From Sporosarcina sp. P2 (lineage in GTDB: Bacteria; Bacillota; Bacilli; Bacillales_A; Planococcaceae): 64,000 nt of DNA. Location: the NCBI RefSeq assembly GCF_002743255.1, contig NZ_PDYY01000015.1:1-64000 (forward strand). Direction: 5' to 3'. Shown here piece after piece: positions 19,127 through 28,233 of this stretch. The notes below the pieces were generated by a model. The model had not been told where the DNA came from, did no database searches, and saw nothing but the letters and a program-made list of their open reading frames with translations. Position 1 is the first letter of the stretch. The number at the start of each line of letters is the position of its first letter. The position numbers were made by a program, and so were the translations under genes.

Positions 19127-19582
19127 TTGAATAAGCAGACAGTCATTGACTTAGTGTCACCCCGCTTGAAGTTAATCCGAACAGAAATGGAGTATACGCA
19201 AGATCAAATGGCGGAGATTATAGGCATTTCAAAGAAGACTTTAGTACAGTTAGAGAAAGGCCGCCAAGAAATTGGTTGGGCAACAGCGGTAGTAGTTTGT
19301 GCGCTATTTCGCGAGAGTGCTTTGTTGCGCTCGGTCATGGGAGAAGACCCGATTGAGTTAGCTGAAATAGCAGTACATGAAGAGATTCATTCACGACAAA
19401 CAGCCGCCAGTGCGTCGATTAATTGGTGGACGGAAATCGGGCAATGGCAGCAATATCAATTGCAACAGCATACCGCAGGTGGACATTATCGTATTATCGG
19501 TGCTGATCAAAGACGTTTATTCAGTACGGGAGACCGCGAAAAAGCTTTGGCCGAATTCAAAAAATATATGGACATGTTATAA
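19127..19582 (+). CDS. HTH (XRE-like) transcriptional regulator
   Basis: A 151-residue protein with an N-terminal HTH (RLKLIRTEMEYTQDQMAEII, then GISKKTLVQLEKG) and a C-terminal part of unknown fold (WWTEIGQWQQYQLQQHTAGG, then HYRIIGADQRRLFST). The tail resembles the domain seen in other DNA-binding proteins of this order but I cannot name it. Starts at TTG 19127 after AAAGGTGG. Targets unknown. Confidence 0.78.
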   Translation: MNKQTVIDLVSPRLKLIRTEMEYTQDQMAEIIGISKKTLVQLEKGRQEIGWATAVVVCALFRESALLRSVMGEDPIELAEIAVHEEIHSRQTAASASINWWTEIGQWQQYQLQQHTAGGHYRIIGADQRRLFSTGDREKALAEFKKYMDML

Positions 19583-19616
19583 TAATTATATGAAAATAAT
19601 GCATGAAAAACAGAAT

Positions 19617-19655
19617 AAAACCGGCTGTACTCTTTTAGGAGTGAGCCGGTTTTTC
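19617..19655. terminator. Bidirectional terminator
   Basis: AAAACCGGC / GCCGGTTTTT with a further CTC/GAG inner stem, shared by the convergent regulator and NRDE genes. It contains the NRDE stop codon. Confidence 0.85.
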
Positions 19656-20414
19656 GATGCGAAAAGAGAATTTTTGAGTAGCGGTAAAGACGCCTTTTTT
19701 GTATGTGCGCTCTTCGAATTCTACACGATCTTCTCTGTCTATGGTCAGTACAGTCGTGCAACGTGTGCCGTAGTCTTTTGATGCGATAAATATCGAAGAC
19801 AGCAAGCGCTCGAGATCTTCACCTACGCCGGTATCCGGTAGTTGTTCAATCGGAAATGGTTCCGCTCGTTGCATCATGCCAAATAATATATTCGGATCTA
19901 TCGTCTCCGTTTGTTGCAAGTAATCTGCCAGCAAAGCTTTCGTTTTATCCACTTTCGGCCACGGTGTATTGAGCAAGGCATTACTCAGTCCATGTGTGCC
20001 GTTCGGTAGATGTTGGATGGATTGCTCGATGTTTGAGTAATAAAACATTTCCTTGGCGGATCCAGCCAGTACATTACAGCCTGCATAATCTTCTCGATTT
20101 GTATGCAGTTGCTCCATGAAATCTTGTGCAGACAGACTGGATTGTAGATAGGAAGATACAATGTGACCGCGTGAGAGTTTGCCGGTTTGCGGTAGCGTGA
20201 AGTCACGATAATTGGTTAGTGCAGCGACTTTCCCTTGTGTATTGATGCCGAGCCACGTGCCCATTTGTTCGAGATCACGTCCTGCTAAAATATCTGGATG
20301 ATCGCTCCAAAAGTTTGCTTGTGCTGTCGGACGTGCGTAAGCTTCGTCTCGGTTCGCCATCATGACGAGCTGATACTTCGGATGGCTTTGCAATTGAAAC
20401 GCCAGTAAACACAT
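19635..20414 (-). CDS. NRDE-family (TANGO2-like) protein
   Basis: A 259-residue member of the NRDE family, named for the NRDE motif visible in LVMMANRDEAYARPTA. It begins MCLLAF; Cys2 is at the position of an N-terminal nucleophile, and the family is thought to have an Ntn-hydrolase fold. Further blocks: ILAGRDLEQMGTWLGIN and ALTNYRDF. The cellular role is unknown, though the human homologue TANGO2 is linked to lipid/heme handling. ATG 20414 follows GAGGTGA; the frame extends to 20510 without a ribosome-binding site. Confidence 0.88.
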   Translation of the reverse strand: MCLLAFQLQSHPKYQLVMMANRDEAYARPTAQANFWSDHPDILAGRDLEQMGTWLGINTQGKVAALTNYRDFTLPQTGKLSRGHIVSSYLQSSLSAQDFMEQLHTNREDYAGCNVLAGSAKEMFYYSNIEQSIQHLPNGTHGLSNALLNTPWPKVDKTKALLADYLQQTETIDPNILFGMMQRAEPFPIEQLPDTGVGEDLERLLSSIFIASKDYGTRCTTVLTIDREDRVEFEERTYKKGVFTATQKFSFRIEKPAHS

Positions 20415-20501
20415 TATGTCACCTCGTTTGTATAGGTATGAAATGAGTGTATCACGTGCGATATTGTTTGGCGACTGTATGAAACGTATTGCAAATGAAC
20501 G

Positions 20502-20528
20502 AACAAACAAAGCGGTATATTGTTTGTT
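20502..20528. promoter_or_regulatory. Dyad 1 in the divergent NRDE/DUF2087 intergenic region
   Basis: Perfect arms AACAAACAA / TTGTTTGTT with a 9-base spacer. The same core recurs 73 bases downstream. Confidence 0.5.
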
Positions 20529-20574
20529 GCGCTATTGAAGTCAGATAATACGTGAGGTATCATAGAAGATAGCT

Positions 20575-20601
20575 GACAAACAAAAGATTGGTTTGTTTGT
20601 C
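20575..20601. promoter_or_regulatory. Dyad 2 in the divergent NRDE/DUF2087 intergenic region
   Basis: Perfect 10-base arms GACAAACAAA / TTTGTTTGTC with a 7-base spacer, ending 32 bases before the DUF2087 start. With dyad 1 it makes a pair of like operators; the HTH protein encoded alongside is a candidate binder. Confidence 0.5.
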
Positions 20602-20633
20602 TTGATTAAAAATGTAACGGGAGTGTGGGATAT

Positions 20634-21386
20634 ATGGAGTTTACGAAAGCGTTCTGGGATGCTTCACTAACGGAATTAAAGCAAGGGTATATAGAAGATT
20701 CCACATCGTATGATTGTTTACTATGCGGTAAACAAATCGAAAAAGGTGTGATTTATCCGTACGAGAATGCGTTGTATGAAGCGGAGCGATTTATGCATGT
20801 GCATATCGAACATTCGCATCAGTCGGTGTTTGCGTATTTGCTTGAACTCGATAAGAAATGGTCAGGGATTACGGATCATCAAGGTGATCTGTTGCGTTTA
20901 TTCTATCAAGGGAAAAGTGATAAAGATGTACAGGAAGAACTGGAGATTGGCAGTGCGACGACCGTCCGGCATCATCGCTTTGCGTTAAAAGAAAAAGAAC
21001 GTCAGGCGAAAGTGTTTCTTGCGATGATGGAGTTATTGAAAGAACGTGAGTCGTACGCGCAGGCGTTTATCCCGCCGCATAAAGCATCTCAATTATTTCA
21101 CGATGAGTATTCAGTGGCGGAGGAAGAACAGCAAGCAATACTGCAAACATTTTTCCCTGACGGAACCGATGGCCAGTTAAAAGAGATGCCGGCGACGGAA
21201 AAACAGCGACGAATTATTGTCCAGGAAATTAGTAAGCGCTTTGACGGAGATATTTCGTACAGTAAACATGAGTTGAATGATCGGCTTTCGGAAATTCATG
21301 AAGATTTCATTACACTTCGAAATTATTTAATTGAATACGGTTATTTCGGTCAGACCCGTAACGGTAGTCAGTATTGGCTGAAATGA
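20634..21386 (+). CDS. HTH protein with C-terminal DUF2087
   Basis: A 250-residue protein in three parts: an N-terminal segment with CLLCG and HVHIEHSHQS that could bind a metal; a LuxR-like HTH (LLRLFYQGKSDKDVQEELEI, then TTVRHHRFALKEKERQAKVF); and a C-terminal DUF2087 with LQTFFPDGTDGQLKEMPATE, then SYSKHELNDRLSEIHEDF and YGYFGQTRNGSQYW. DUF2087 is a nucleic-acid-associated domain of unknown role. ATG 20634 is preferred because GGGAG lies 10 bases upstream; a GTG at 20625 is closer but also possible. Confidence 0.82.
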   Translation: MEFTKAFWDASLTELKQGYIEDSTSYDCLLCGKQIEKGVIYPYENALYEAERFMHVHIEHSHQSVFAYLLELDKKWSGITDHQGDLLRLFYQGKSDKDVQEELEIGSATTVRHHRFALKEKERQAKVFLAMMELLKERESYAQAFIPPHKASQLFHDEYSVAEEEQQAILQTFFPDGTDGQLKEMPATEKQRRIIVQEISKRFDGDISYSKHELNDRLSEIHEDFITLRNYLIEYGYFGQTRNGSQYWLK

Positions 21387-21466
21387 GTGGCTTGCTCAAA
21401 TCGTTTTAGGTTTAGAAATGGTGGCGGTGGGAAGACTAGGAGTAATCTCGAAAGGAGCGGAAGTAC

Positions 21467-21880
21467 ATGACTGCAAAAGACACAGTACAGAAAATTCTGG
21501 ATGAAAGTATGGTAGGAACGATGGCGACGGTGGATAACAACAAACCGTATAGCCGGTATATGACATTTATGAGTGATGGATTGACTTTGTATACACCTAC
21601 TAATAGAAAAACGGAAAAGGTAGATGAACTTGAAGATAATCCGTACACGCATATTCTTCTTGGGTATGACGGGGAAGGATTCGGTGACGCATACGTTGAG
21701 TATTCCGGCCGTGTAGCGATTTCTGATGACGAAAGCTTGAAAAAGAAAATTTGGAATGATCATATGAAAGCGTGGTTTGACGGTCCTGAAGATCCGAATT
21801 TGGTTATTTTGAAAATTGAACCCGAAGCGATTCGCTTGATGAATAAATCGGGCCAACCACCTGAAGATATTTCCCTGTAA
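21467..21880 (+). CDS. Pyridoxamine 5'-phosphate oxidase-fold (general stress protein 26-like) protein
   Basis: A 137-residue split-barrel flavin-binding protein. Visible blocks are GTMATVDNNKPYSRYMTFMS, LTLYTPTNRKTEKVDELEDN and VEYSGRVAISDDESLKKKIW, the pattern of the general stress protein 26 group. It probably binds FMN or a related cofactor; no substrate can be inferred. ATG 21467 follows AAAGGAG. A terminator closes the unit. Confidence 0.87.
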   Translation: MTAKDTVQKILDESMVGTMATVDNNKPYSRYMTFMSDGLTLYTPTNRKTEKVDELEDNPYTHILLGYDGEGFGDAYVEYSGRVAISDDESLKKKIWNDHMKAWFDGPEDPNLVILKIEPEAIRLMNKSGQPPEDISL

Positions 21881-21915
21881 ATAATTATTATATTACAATG
21901 ATATACCGAAATAGT

Positions 21916-21960
21916 ATATCCCGAAAGTGAGAGGTCACACTCTGATTTTCGGGATATTTT
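21916..21960 (+). terminator. Terminator
   Basis: ATATCCCGAAA / TTTCGGGATAT with a further GTGAGAG / CTCTGA-type inner pairing, then TTTTCG. Confidence 0.85.
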
Positions 21961-22049
21961 CGTCTAGTCGATATATTCACCACAACTATCCATGGTACCC
22001 GCGAATTTCCATTGCTTGAACCCGATAAATGGGGGTATACTACTCATAG

Positions 22050-22061
22050 GAACACTTGTTC
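22050..22061 (+). promoter_or_regulatory. LexA (SOS) box of the Y-family polymerase
   Basis: GAAC-ACTT-GTTC matches the Bacillus SOS core GAAC-N4-GTTC. It lies 20 bases before the start codon and just after a possible -10 (TATACT, 22036-22041), where LexA would block transcription. Confidence 0.8.
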
Positions 22062-22081
22062 TTTTGAGAGGTGAATGCCAT

Positions 22082-23332
22082 ATGAAACCATTACCGAATA
22101 GAAAAATTGCGTGTCTTGATATGCGTAGCTTCTACGCGAGCTGTGCTGCAGCCATGGAAGGACTCGACGTAATGGAAGTGCCGATTGCGATTGTCGGCAA
22201 TATTGAGAGAAAAGGCGGTGTCGTACTGGCTGCCTCACCGCCACTGAAAAAACGCTTTGGAGTTACGACAGGCATGCGTCTGTATGAGGTGCCGGACGAC
22301 CCAAGCATTCGTTTAATTGAACCGAAAATGCAATTTTATATCGATGTGTCGATGGAATTGACGAAGTTGTTGAACCGCTATGTACCAAAAGAAGCGATCC
22401 ATGTATACAGTATTGATGAAAGTTTTGTCGACTTTACGGGCACGGAAAGACTATGGGGTCCTCTTGAGACGTTGATTTTCCGCATTCAGGATGAGTTGTA
22501 CCGGCAATTCGAGTTGCGTTCAGCGTGCGGAGTCGGGCCGAATATGTTGTTGTCGAAGCTCGCGCTAGATCTCGAGGCGAAAAAAACAGGGATTGCGCAC
22601 TGGACGTATGAAGATGTGCCGGAGAAGTTATGGCCTGTTGCCCCGCTTCATAAAATGTGGGGAATCGGCAAGCGAGTGGAGCGAACGCTTGAAGACATGG
22701 GCATTTATTCAGTTGGTGATCTCGCGCACACCCCGCTTGAGAGTTTGGAGAAGAAGTTCGGTGTGATGGGCAATCAACTCTATTATCATGCGCATGGCAT
22801 CGATTATTCCGACCTTGGCTCCGTGTTGATCGAAGGGCAAGTGAGTTATGGCAAAGGCCAGACGCTGTTGCGCGATTATACGAAGACTGACGAAGTATTG
22901 GCCGTCATGCTTGAGATGTGTGAAGATACCGCAATGCGTGCGCGGCTTGCGAAAAAGAAAGGACGCACCATCACATTGTCGTTTGGTTATTCAAAGCACG
23001 TACTCGGTGGCGGGTTCAATCGTCAAAAAACGTTGCCGGAAGCGACGAATGAAACGATGGCGATTTATCGCGTCTGTTTAGAGTTGTTTGAAACGTTCCA
23101 TGACGGACGACCGTTACGCCATATTTCCGTCAACTTGTCGAATCTCGAAGAAGATAGTAGCTTCCAGCTCAGTTTATTTGAACCAATGAATTGGAAGCAA
23201 CAAAAAATCGGTCACGTGATGGATGAAATTCGCATGAAGTATGGATCGGCTGCTATTCTTCGCGCAGTTTCCGTTACGCCAGGTGGTACGGCGTATAGAC
23301 GAAATCAATTAATCGGTGGACATTATAAATGA
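22082..23332 (+). CDS. Y-family translesion DNA polymerase (UvrX/YqjW-like)
   Basis: A 416-residue UmuC/DinB-type polymerase for copying damaged DNA. Catalytic carboxylates sit in ACLDMRSFYASC (Asp near residue 12) and YSIDESFVDFT. The fingers block VVLAASPPLKKRFGVTTGMR, the helix-hairpin-helix region LHKMWGIGKRVERTLEDMGI and a little-finger domain follow. The C-terminal QLSLFEP resembles the clamp-binding motif QxxLF. ATG 22082 follows GAGAGGTG; the longer frame overlaps promoter and LexA box. SOS-inducible, as expected for UvrX-type enzymes. Confidence 0.92.
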   Translation: MKPLPNRKIACLDMRSFYASCAAAMEGLDVMEVPIAIVGNIERKGGVVLAASPPLKKRFGVTTGMRLYEVPDDPSIRLIEPKMQFYIDVSMELTKLLNRYVPKEAIHVYSIDESFVDFTGTERLWGPLETLIFRIQDELYRQFELRSACGVGPNMLLSKLALDLEAKKTGIAHWTYEDVPEKLWPVAPLHKMWGIGKRVERTLEDMGIYSVGDLAHTPLESLEKKFGVMGNQLYYHAHGIDYSDLGSVLIEGQVSYGKGQTLLRDYTKTDEVLAVMLEMCEDTAMRARLAKKKGRTITLSFGYSKHVLGGGFNRQKTLPEATNETMAIYRVCLELFETFHDGRPLRHISVNLSNLEEDSSFQLSLFEPMNWKQQKIGHVMDEIRMKYGSAAILRAVSVTPGGTAYRRNQLIGGHYK

Positions 23333-23505
23333 AAACAAGTCGAATCCAGTCGTACGATCCCGCTAGTATAAAGAGGATGTATTTCAAATACTGAAATATT
23401 CCAGTTCCGTAACTTTCGATAACTTAGAAGTTTTGCTAGAATCAAATAGCCAGCACTATAAAAAATACTGCAAGAGAAGTGGTGCAGAACAAAGGAGGAA
23501 AGCCA

Positions 23506-25266
23506 GTGAAAGTATTACTGGATTTACGCTGGTTTTTTTCTGAGAGAAAAAAACAATACAGCATAGGGATCACGGCCCTGATGATTGTCGCGTTACTGCA
23601 ACTGGCACCGCCGAAAATTATCGGCTATATTGTCGATGCGGTGGCGAAAGATGAATTGACCGCGGAGATGCTGATGCGCTGGATGATTATTCTCGTGGTG
23701 ACGGGCGTATTGATGTATGTCTTGCGCTATATTTGGCGCGTGATGATTTTTGGCTCATCGGTATACCTTGCACGCGTCATGAGAGAGCGTCTGTTTACGC
23801 ACTTCACGCGCATGTCGCCTTCATTTTATCAGCGACGACGTGTCGGAGATTTAATGGCGCATGCAACGAATGACATCAATGCAGTGCAACAAACGGCGGG
23901 ATCAGGAATTCTGACACTCTTCGATTCGATTTCAACAGGTGGTTTCGTCATCTTGATGATGGCGTTTTCGATTAGTTGGAAGTTAACGCTGATCGCCCTT
24001 GTGCCGATTCCGGTGATGATTTTCCTGACGAGTTATTACGGACGATTATTACGTAATCGATTCCGTGTAGCGCAGGAAGCATTCTCCGATTTGAACGACA
24101 AAGCACAGGAGAGTATTTCAGGAATTAAAGTGCTGAAGACGTTTGGTCAGCAAAAAGAAGATGTCGAGTCGTTCACGAAACGTTCAGAACAAGTCGTTAA
24201 GGAGAATATGCGTGTTGCGAAAGTGGATGCGTTGTTTGATCCGACGATTGCGGGAGTTTTTGCGATCTCCTATATTCTATCCTTTTATTTCGGTACACGC
24301 TTTATTTTATCAGGGGAGTTGTCGATCGGGGATTTGGTGGCGTTCACTTCCTATTTAGGACTGTTAACATGGCCGATGCTAGCTATTGGTTTCCTATTCA
24401 ACATTGTCGAACGGGGAAATGCATCCTACAGCCGAATTCAGGATTTACTTTCGGTTGAGCCTGGAATTCAAGATCGTCCGAATGCGGTGAGTCAATTGCC
24501 GCACGGAGATATCGTCTTTGATATCGACACGTTCAAGTTCCCAGACGATAAACGAGCATCGCTGCGTAATTTACACTTTACGATCAAGCAAGGTGAAACA
24601 CTTGGCGTGATCGGCAAGACCGGTGCAGGGAAAACAGCGATTCTCAAGCTATTAATGCGAGAATTCGAAGGGTATACGGGAACGATTACGTATGGTGGCA
24701 TTCCGATTACGCGCTATAAGAAGGAATGTTTGCGCCAGGCAATTGGTTATGTGCCGCAAGACCATTTCTTGTTCTCGACGACACTCGGTGAAAATATTGC
24801 CTTTACGAACCCGAAAATTGATCCCGCGAAAATTGTGGCGGCTGCGAAATCTGCGCATATTCACGAAGATATTCTGACGTTTGAAAAAGGGTATGAAACG
24901 CTCGTTGGAGAACGTGGCGTATCGTTATCCGGTGGACAGCGTCAGCGTGTGTCCATTGCACGTGCGTTGCTAATGGATCCGGAGCTATTGTTGCTGGATG
25001 ATTCATTGTCCGCAGTAGATGCCCGGACGGAAGAAGCGATTCTTCGTTCATTGAAAGAAGAAAGAACGGGTAAGACGACCATTATTACGTCGCACCGCTT
25101 AAGTGCCATTCAGCACGCGCATCAAATTATTGTTCTTGATGAAGGCGAAGTCGTTGAAATTGGCGATCACGATAGCTTAATGGCGCAAAACGGTATGTAT
25201 AAAGAAATGTACGATTTGCAACAGCTAGAGTCGATCGTAGAGCAAGGAGGCGGCGCAGATGAATAA
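23506..25266 (+). CDS. ABC exporter half-transporter (YheI/BmrC-like)
   Basis: A 586-residue fused membrane and ATPase half-transporter. Six membrane helices fill residues 1-310. The nucleotide-binding domain has Walker A GKTGAGKT, Q-loop YVPQDHFLF, signature LSGGQRQR, Walker B LLLLDDSLS (Asp in place of the usual catalytic Glu) and a switch His in TSHRLS. The DDS Walker B marks a degenerate site, normal for one half of a heterodimeric exporter. GTG 23506 follows AAAGGAGG. It overlaps the next gene by 8 bases, so the two probably form one drug or lipid exporter. Confidence 0.9.
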   Translation: MKVLLDLRWFFSERKKQYSIGITALMIVALLQLAPPKIIGYIVDAVAKDELTAEMLMRWMIILVVTGVLMYVLRYIWRVMIFGSSVYLARVMRERLFTHFTRMSPSFYQRRRVGDLMAHATNDINAVQQTAGSGILTLFDSISTGGFVILMMAFSISWKLTLIALVPIPVMIFLTSYYGRLLRNRFRVAQEAFSDLNDKAQESISGIKVLKTFGQQKEDVESFTKRSEQVVKENMRVAKVDALFDPTIAGVFAISYILSFYFGTRFILSGELSIGDLVAFTSYLGLLTWPMLAIGFLFNIVERGNASYSRIQDLLSVEPGIQDRPNAVSQLPHGDIVFDIDTFKFPDDKRASLRNLHFTIKQGETLGVIGKTGAGKTAILKLLMREFEGYTGTITYGGIPITRYKKECLRQAIGYVPQDHFLFSTTLGENIAFTNPKIDPAKIVAAAKSAHIHEDILTFEKGYETLVGERGVSLSGGQRQRVSIARALLMDPELLLLDDSLSAVDARTEEAILRSLKEERTGKTTIITSHRLSAIQHAHQIIVLDEGEVVEIGDHDSLMAQNGMYKEMYDLQQLESIVEQGGGADE

Positions 25267-27031
25267 CAAACAGAAGATGTCCGCCAGAGATCAGTTCAAA
25301 ACGTTCATGCGGCTAGCGAAATACGTCTTACCAATGAAAAAAAGTGCATTGATTGCAATTTTATTATTGCTGTTGACGGTGACATCGACGATTCTTGGGC
25401 CACTAGTGATCCAGCGATTCCTCGATGACTATGTCGTACCACTAAACTTCCCGGCGAAAGAAGTATGGACCATTGCACTAATTTACATCGGACTACAACT
25501 CGTCAACATTATCGGGTCGTATTTCCAAACATTGCGGTTCCAGGAATTTGCACTCGCAATCATCCAGCAAATTCGGATCGATGCGTTCTCGAAAGTCCAG
25601 AAGCTTGGACTACGGTATTTCGATCAGACACCTGCTGGCGGAATCGTTTCACGTGTAACGAATGATACGGAATCCATCAAAGAAATGTTCGTCAGTGTGG
25701 CGGTTACGTTCATGCAGGCGATCTTCGGAATTGTCGGCGTCTATATTGCGCTCTTTACGCTTGACGGCAAACTCGCGCTTTATACATTGATCTTATTGCC
25801 GCTATTCCTAATTCTCGTATCGGTCTATCGCTATTACAGTGCAGACTTCTATCAAGATATTCGGGAACGGCTCAGTCAGCTGAACGCGAAAATCTCCGAG
25901 TCATTATCTGGTATGGACATGATTCAAGCGTTCCGCCAAGAGAAGCGCTTGTCTGACGAGTTTATTGAAGTCAATGAAGGACATTACCGCGTCGGACTGC
26001 GAAATATTCGTTTTGATAGCTTGATGCTTGGACCATTTATCGACTTGCTGTATGCCGGATCCATCGTTGCAGTACTTAGCTATTTCGGAACGGCATCGTT
26101 TACGTCGGTCGTGGATGTCGGGATTATTTATGCGTTCACTACGTTGCTAAGACGTCTATTCCAACCGATCAACCAAGTGATGCAACGTTTATCGATGTTC
26201 CAGCAAGCGATCGTATCTGCGTCGCGAGTATTCGCGTTAATCGATAATCCGGAAATTGAACCAAAGCAAACAGCAGTATCTACTCAGCATATTACAGAAG
26301 GTACGATCGAATTCCGTAATGTGACGTTCAGTTATGACGGTAAACAGGATGTGCTCAAAAATATTTCCTTTACCGCCAATGCAGGTGAAACGGTCGCACT
26401 GGTCGGTCATACAGGAAGCGGAAAGAGTTCGATTATCAATCTATTCATGCGTTTTTATGAATACGAGCGCGGCGACATTTTCATTGATGGGGTATCGCTA
26501 AAAGAGTATCCAATAGAAGAATTGCGGAAAAAAGTAGGACTCGTCTTGCAAGATCCGTTCATGTTTTACGGTGATATCGCAAGCAACATCCGTCTCCATA
26601 ATGAAGAGTTGACGGATGAAGATGTGCGGGAAGCTGCAGAGTTCGTTCAAGCCGATCAATTTATTGAAGAGTTGCCAAACGGTTATGAACAGAAAGTGAC
26701 AGAACGCGGTTCGACGTTATCCAGTGGACAGCGTCAATTGATCGCTTTCGCACGGACCATTGCGATGAATCCGAAAGTGCTCGTGCTCGACGAAGCAACT
26801 GCAAATATTGACACGGAAACGGAAGTGGCGATTCAGAAGAGTTTAGAGAAGATGCGCGAAGGCCGTACAACGATTGCGATTGCTCACCGTCTAAGTACGA
26901 TCGCGGATGCCGAATTAATTCTCGTACTCCACCACGGCGAAATCGTTGAACGTGGGACACACGCAGAGTTGCTTGCGCAAAAGGGCTTGTACTACACGAT
27001 GTATGAATTGCAAAACGGAACACAAGAGTAA
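25259..27031 (+). CDS. ABC exporter half-transporter (YheH/BmrD-like)
   Basis: A 590-residue partner of the preceding protein, with six membrane helices (residues 30-320) and a complete ATPase: Walker A GHTGSGKSS, Q-loop LVLQDPFMF, Walker B VLVLDEAT with the catalytic Glu, and H-loop AIAHRLS. Its signature is LSSGQRQL rather than LSGGQ, so in the heterodimer one composite site carries the canonical signature with the canonical Walker B of the other chain. Start ATG 25259 follows AAGGAGG inside the end of the upstream gene. Confidence 0.9.
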   Translation: MNNKQKMSARDQFKTFMRLAKYVLPMKKSALIAILLLLLTVTSTILGPLVIQRFLDDYVVPLNFPAKEVWTIALIYIGLQLVNIIGSYFQTLRFQEFALAIIQQIRIDAFSKVQKLGLRYFDQTPAGGIVSRVTNDTESIKEMFVSVAVTFMQAIFGIVGVYIALFTLDGKLALYTLILLPLFLILVSVYRYYSADFYQDIRERLSQLNAKISESLSGMDMIQAFRQEKRLSDEFIEVNEGHYRVGLRNIRFDSLMLGPFIDLLYAGSIVAVLSYFGTASFTSVVDVGIIYAFTTLLRRLFQPINQVMQRLSMFQQAIVSASRVFALIDNPEIEPKQTAVSTQHITEGTIEFRNVTFSYDGKQDVLKNISFTANAGETVALVGHTGSGKSSIINLFMRFYEYERGDIFIDGVSLKEYPIEELRKKVGLVLQDPFMFYGDIASNIRLHNEELTDEDVREAAEFVQADQFIEELPNGYEQKVTERGSTLSSGQRQLIAFARTIAMNPKVLVLDEATANIDTETEVAIQKSLEKMREGRTTIAIAHRLSTIADAELILVLHHGEIVERGTHAELLAQKGLYYTMYELQNGTQE

Positions 27032-27161
27032 GATTGCGTGATTGTCAAAAAGATTTCACAATCAAATGAAGCGTAATCGAGTCTCTTGTTTGGTACGATA
27101 GAGTGGGAATGTTGGCGCTTGCCGGCATTCTACTTGTTCTACTGTTAAAGGAGGAATTTTG

Positions 27162-27872
27162 TTGGGGACGGATGTTAATATTTTCTTTGCGTTTGGAGCA
27201 GGTTTCCTGAGTTTTATTTCTCCATGCGTATTACCACTATACCCGGCCTTTATCTCGTATATTACCGGCATGTCACTGGATGAACTCGGAGATAAGAAAA
27301 AAGGAATGAACCGTGCTGGCATGTTGCACACGCTGTTCTTCTTACTCGGATTCTCGATCGTATTCATTATTTTAGGATTCAGTACGTCCTTAATTGGATC
27401 GATCTTCTTGCAATATCAAGATTTGATTCGTCAGCTAGGTGCGATTTTCATCATCATCTTCGGACTGATGACGATTGGATTATTTAAACCAGAATTTCTA
27501 ATGAAAGAGAAGAAGCTGCAATTTAAAAATCGTCCCGCAGGTTACTTCGGTACGGCGCTGATCGGTCTAGCGTTTTCCGCTGGATGGCAGCCATGTATGG
27601 GACCGATCATCGGTGCCATCATCTATCTTGCTGCGACGAATCCGGCATCTAGTATGTTGTATATGATGCTCTATGTACTTGGTTTCGCGATTCCATTCTT
27701 CTTCTTATCTTTCTTCATCACTCGAATTGGTTGGATTCGCAAGCACAGTATGAAGATTACGAAAGTAGGCGGCTACTTGATGATTGCATTCGGTATCATA
27801 CTGTTCTTTAACGGAATGGTTTATTTCACAAGTTGGCTTAGCCCAATCTTTGGCGACTTCCAAGGCTTTTAA
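27162..27872 (+). CDS. ccdA: CcdA cytochrome c biogenesis / thiol-disulfide transmembrane protein
   Basis: A 236-residue six-helix membrane protein that passes electrons from cytoplasmic thioredoxin to extracytoplasmic thiols. The two redox cysteines are in LSFISPCVLPLYPAF and AFSAGWQPCMGPIIGA. Of two consecutive TTG codons (27159, 27162) the second has the better spacing (7) from GGAGG. It opens a run with a thioredoxin-like gene and ccdC, the order found in the B. subtilis yne region. Confidence 0.93.
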   Translation: MGTDVNIFFAFGAGFLSFISPCVLPLYPAFISYITGMSLDELGDKKKGMNRAGMLHTLFFLLGFSIVFIILGFSTSLIGSIFLQYQDLIRQLGAIFIIIFGLMTIGLFKPEFLMKEKKLQFKNRPAGYFGTALIGLAFSAGWQPCMGPIIGAIIYLAATNPASSMLYMMLYVLGFAIPFFFLSFFITRIGWIRKHSMKITKVGGYLMIAFGIILFFNGMVYFTSWLSPIFGDFQGF

Positions 27873-27903
27873 TGTAAGTGGGTAAGCGGAAAAGAGGTGT
27901 AGG

Positions 27904-28233
27904 ATGAAAGAAATTACTTCTTTTGACGAGTGGCAGCATGTATTGAATGAGACACCGCAGTTCTTGTTGTTCGTGAAAACGAATAATTGCTCCGTCTGCG
28001 AAGGATTGTATCCGCAGGTGGCGGCACTCGAAAGCGATTATCCATTCGACTTCTACCGTGTGAACGCAGCGGAAGTTCCAGAAATAGCCGGACAGTTGTC
28101 ACTCTTTACTGCACCAGTCGTCTTATTATTTAATGAACAGAAAGAGTTGACGCGTTTTGCACGAATCGTTCCAATGAATGATCTGAAAAAACGCCTCGAT
28201 GAGCTCGTGCAGTGGGGGAACATAGATGCATAA
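27904..28233 (+). CDS. Thioredoxin-family protein
   Basis: A 109-residue thioredoxin fold with the active-site motif CSVC in VKTNNCSVCEGLYP and a cis-Pro loop in FTAPVVLLF. No signal peptide, so it is cytoplasmic. Position between ccdA and ccdC suggests it feeds or modifies the CcdA thiol relay; in B. subtilis this slot is occupied by a different gene (yneI), so the assignment comes from sequence only. It overlaps ccdC by 8 bases. Confidence 0.85.
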   Translation: MKEITSFDEWQHVLNETPQFLLFVKTNNCSVCEGLYPQVAALESDYPFDFYRVNAAEVPEIAGQLSLFTAPVVLLFNEQKELTRFARIVPMNDLKKRLDELVQWGNIDA

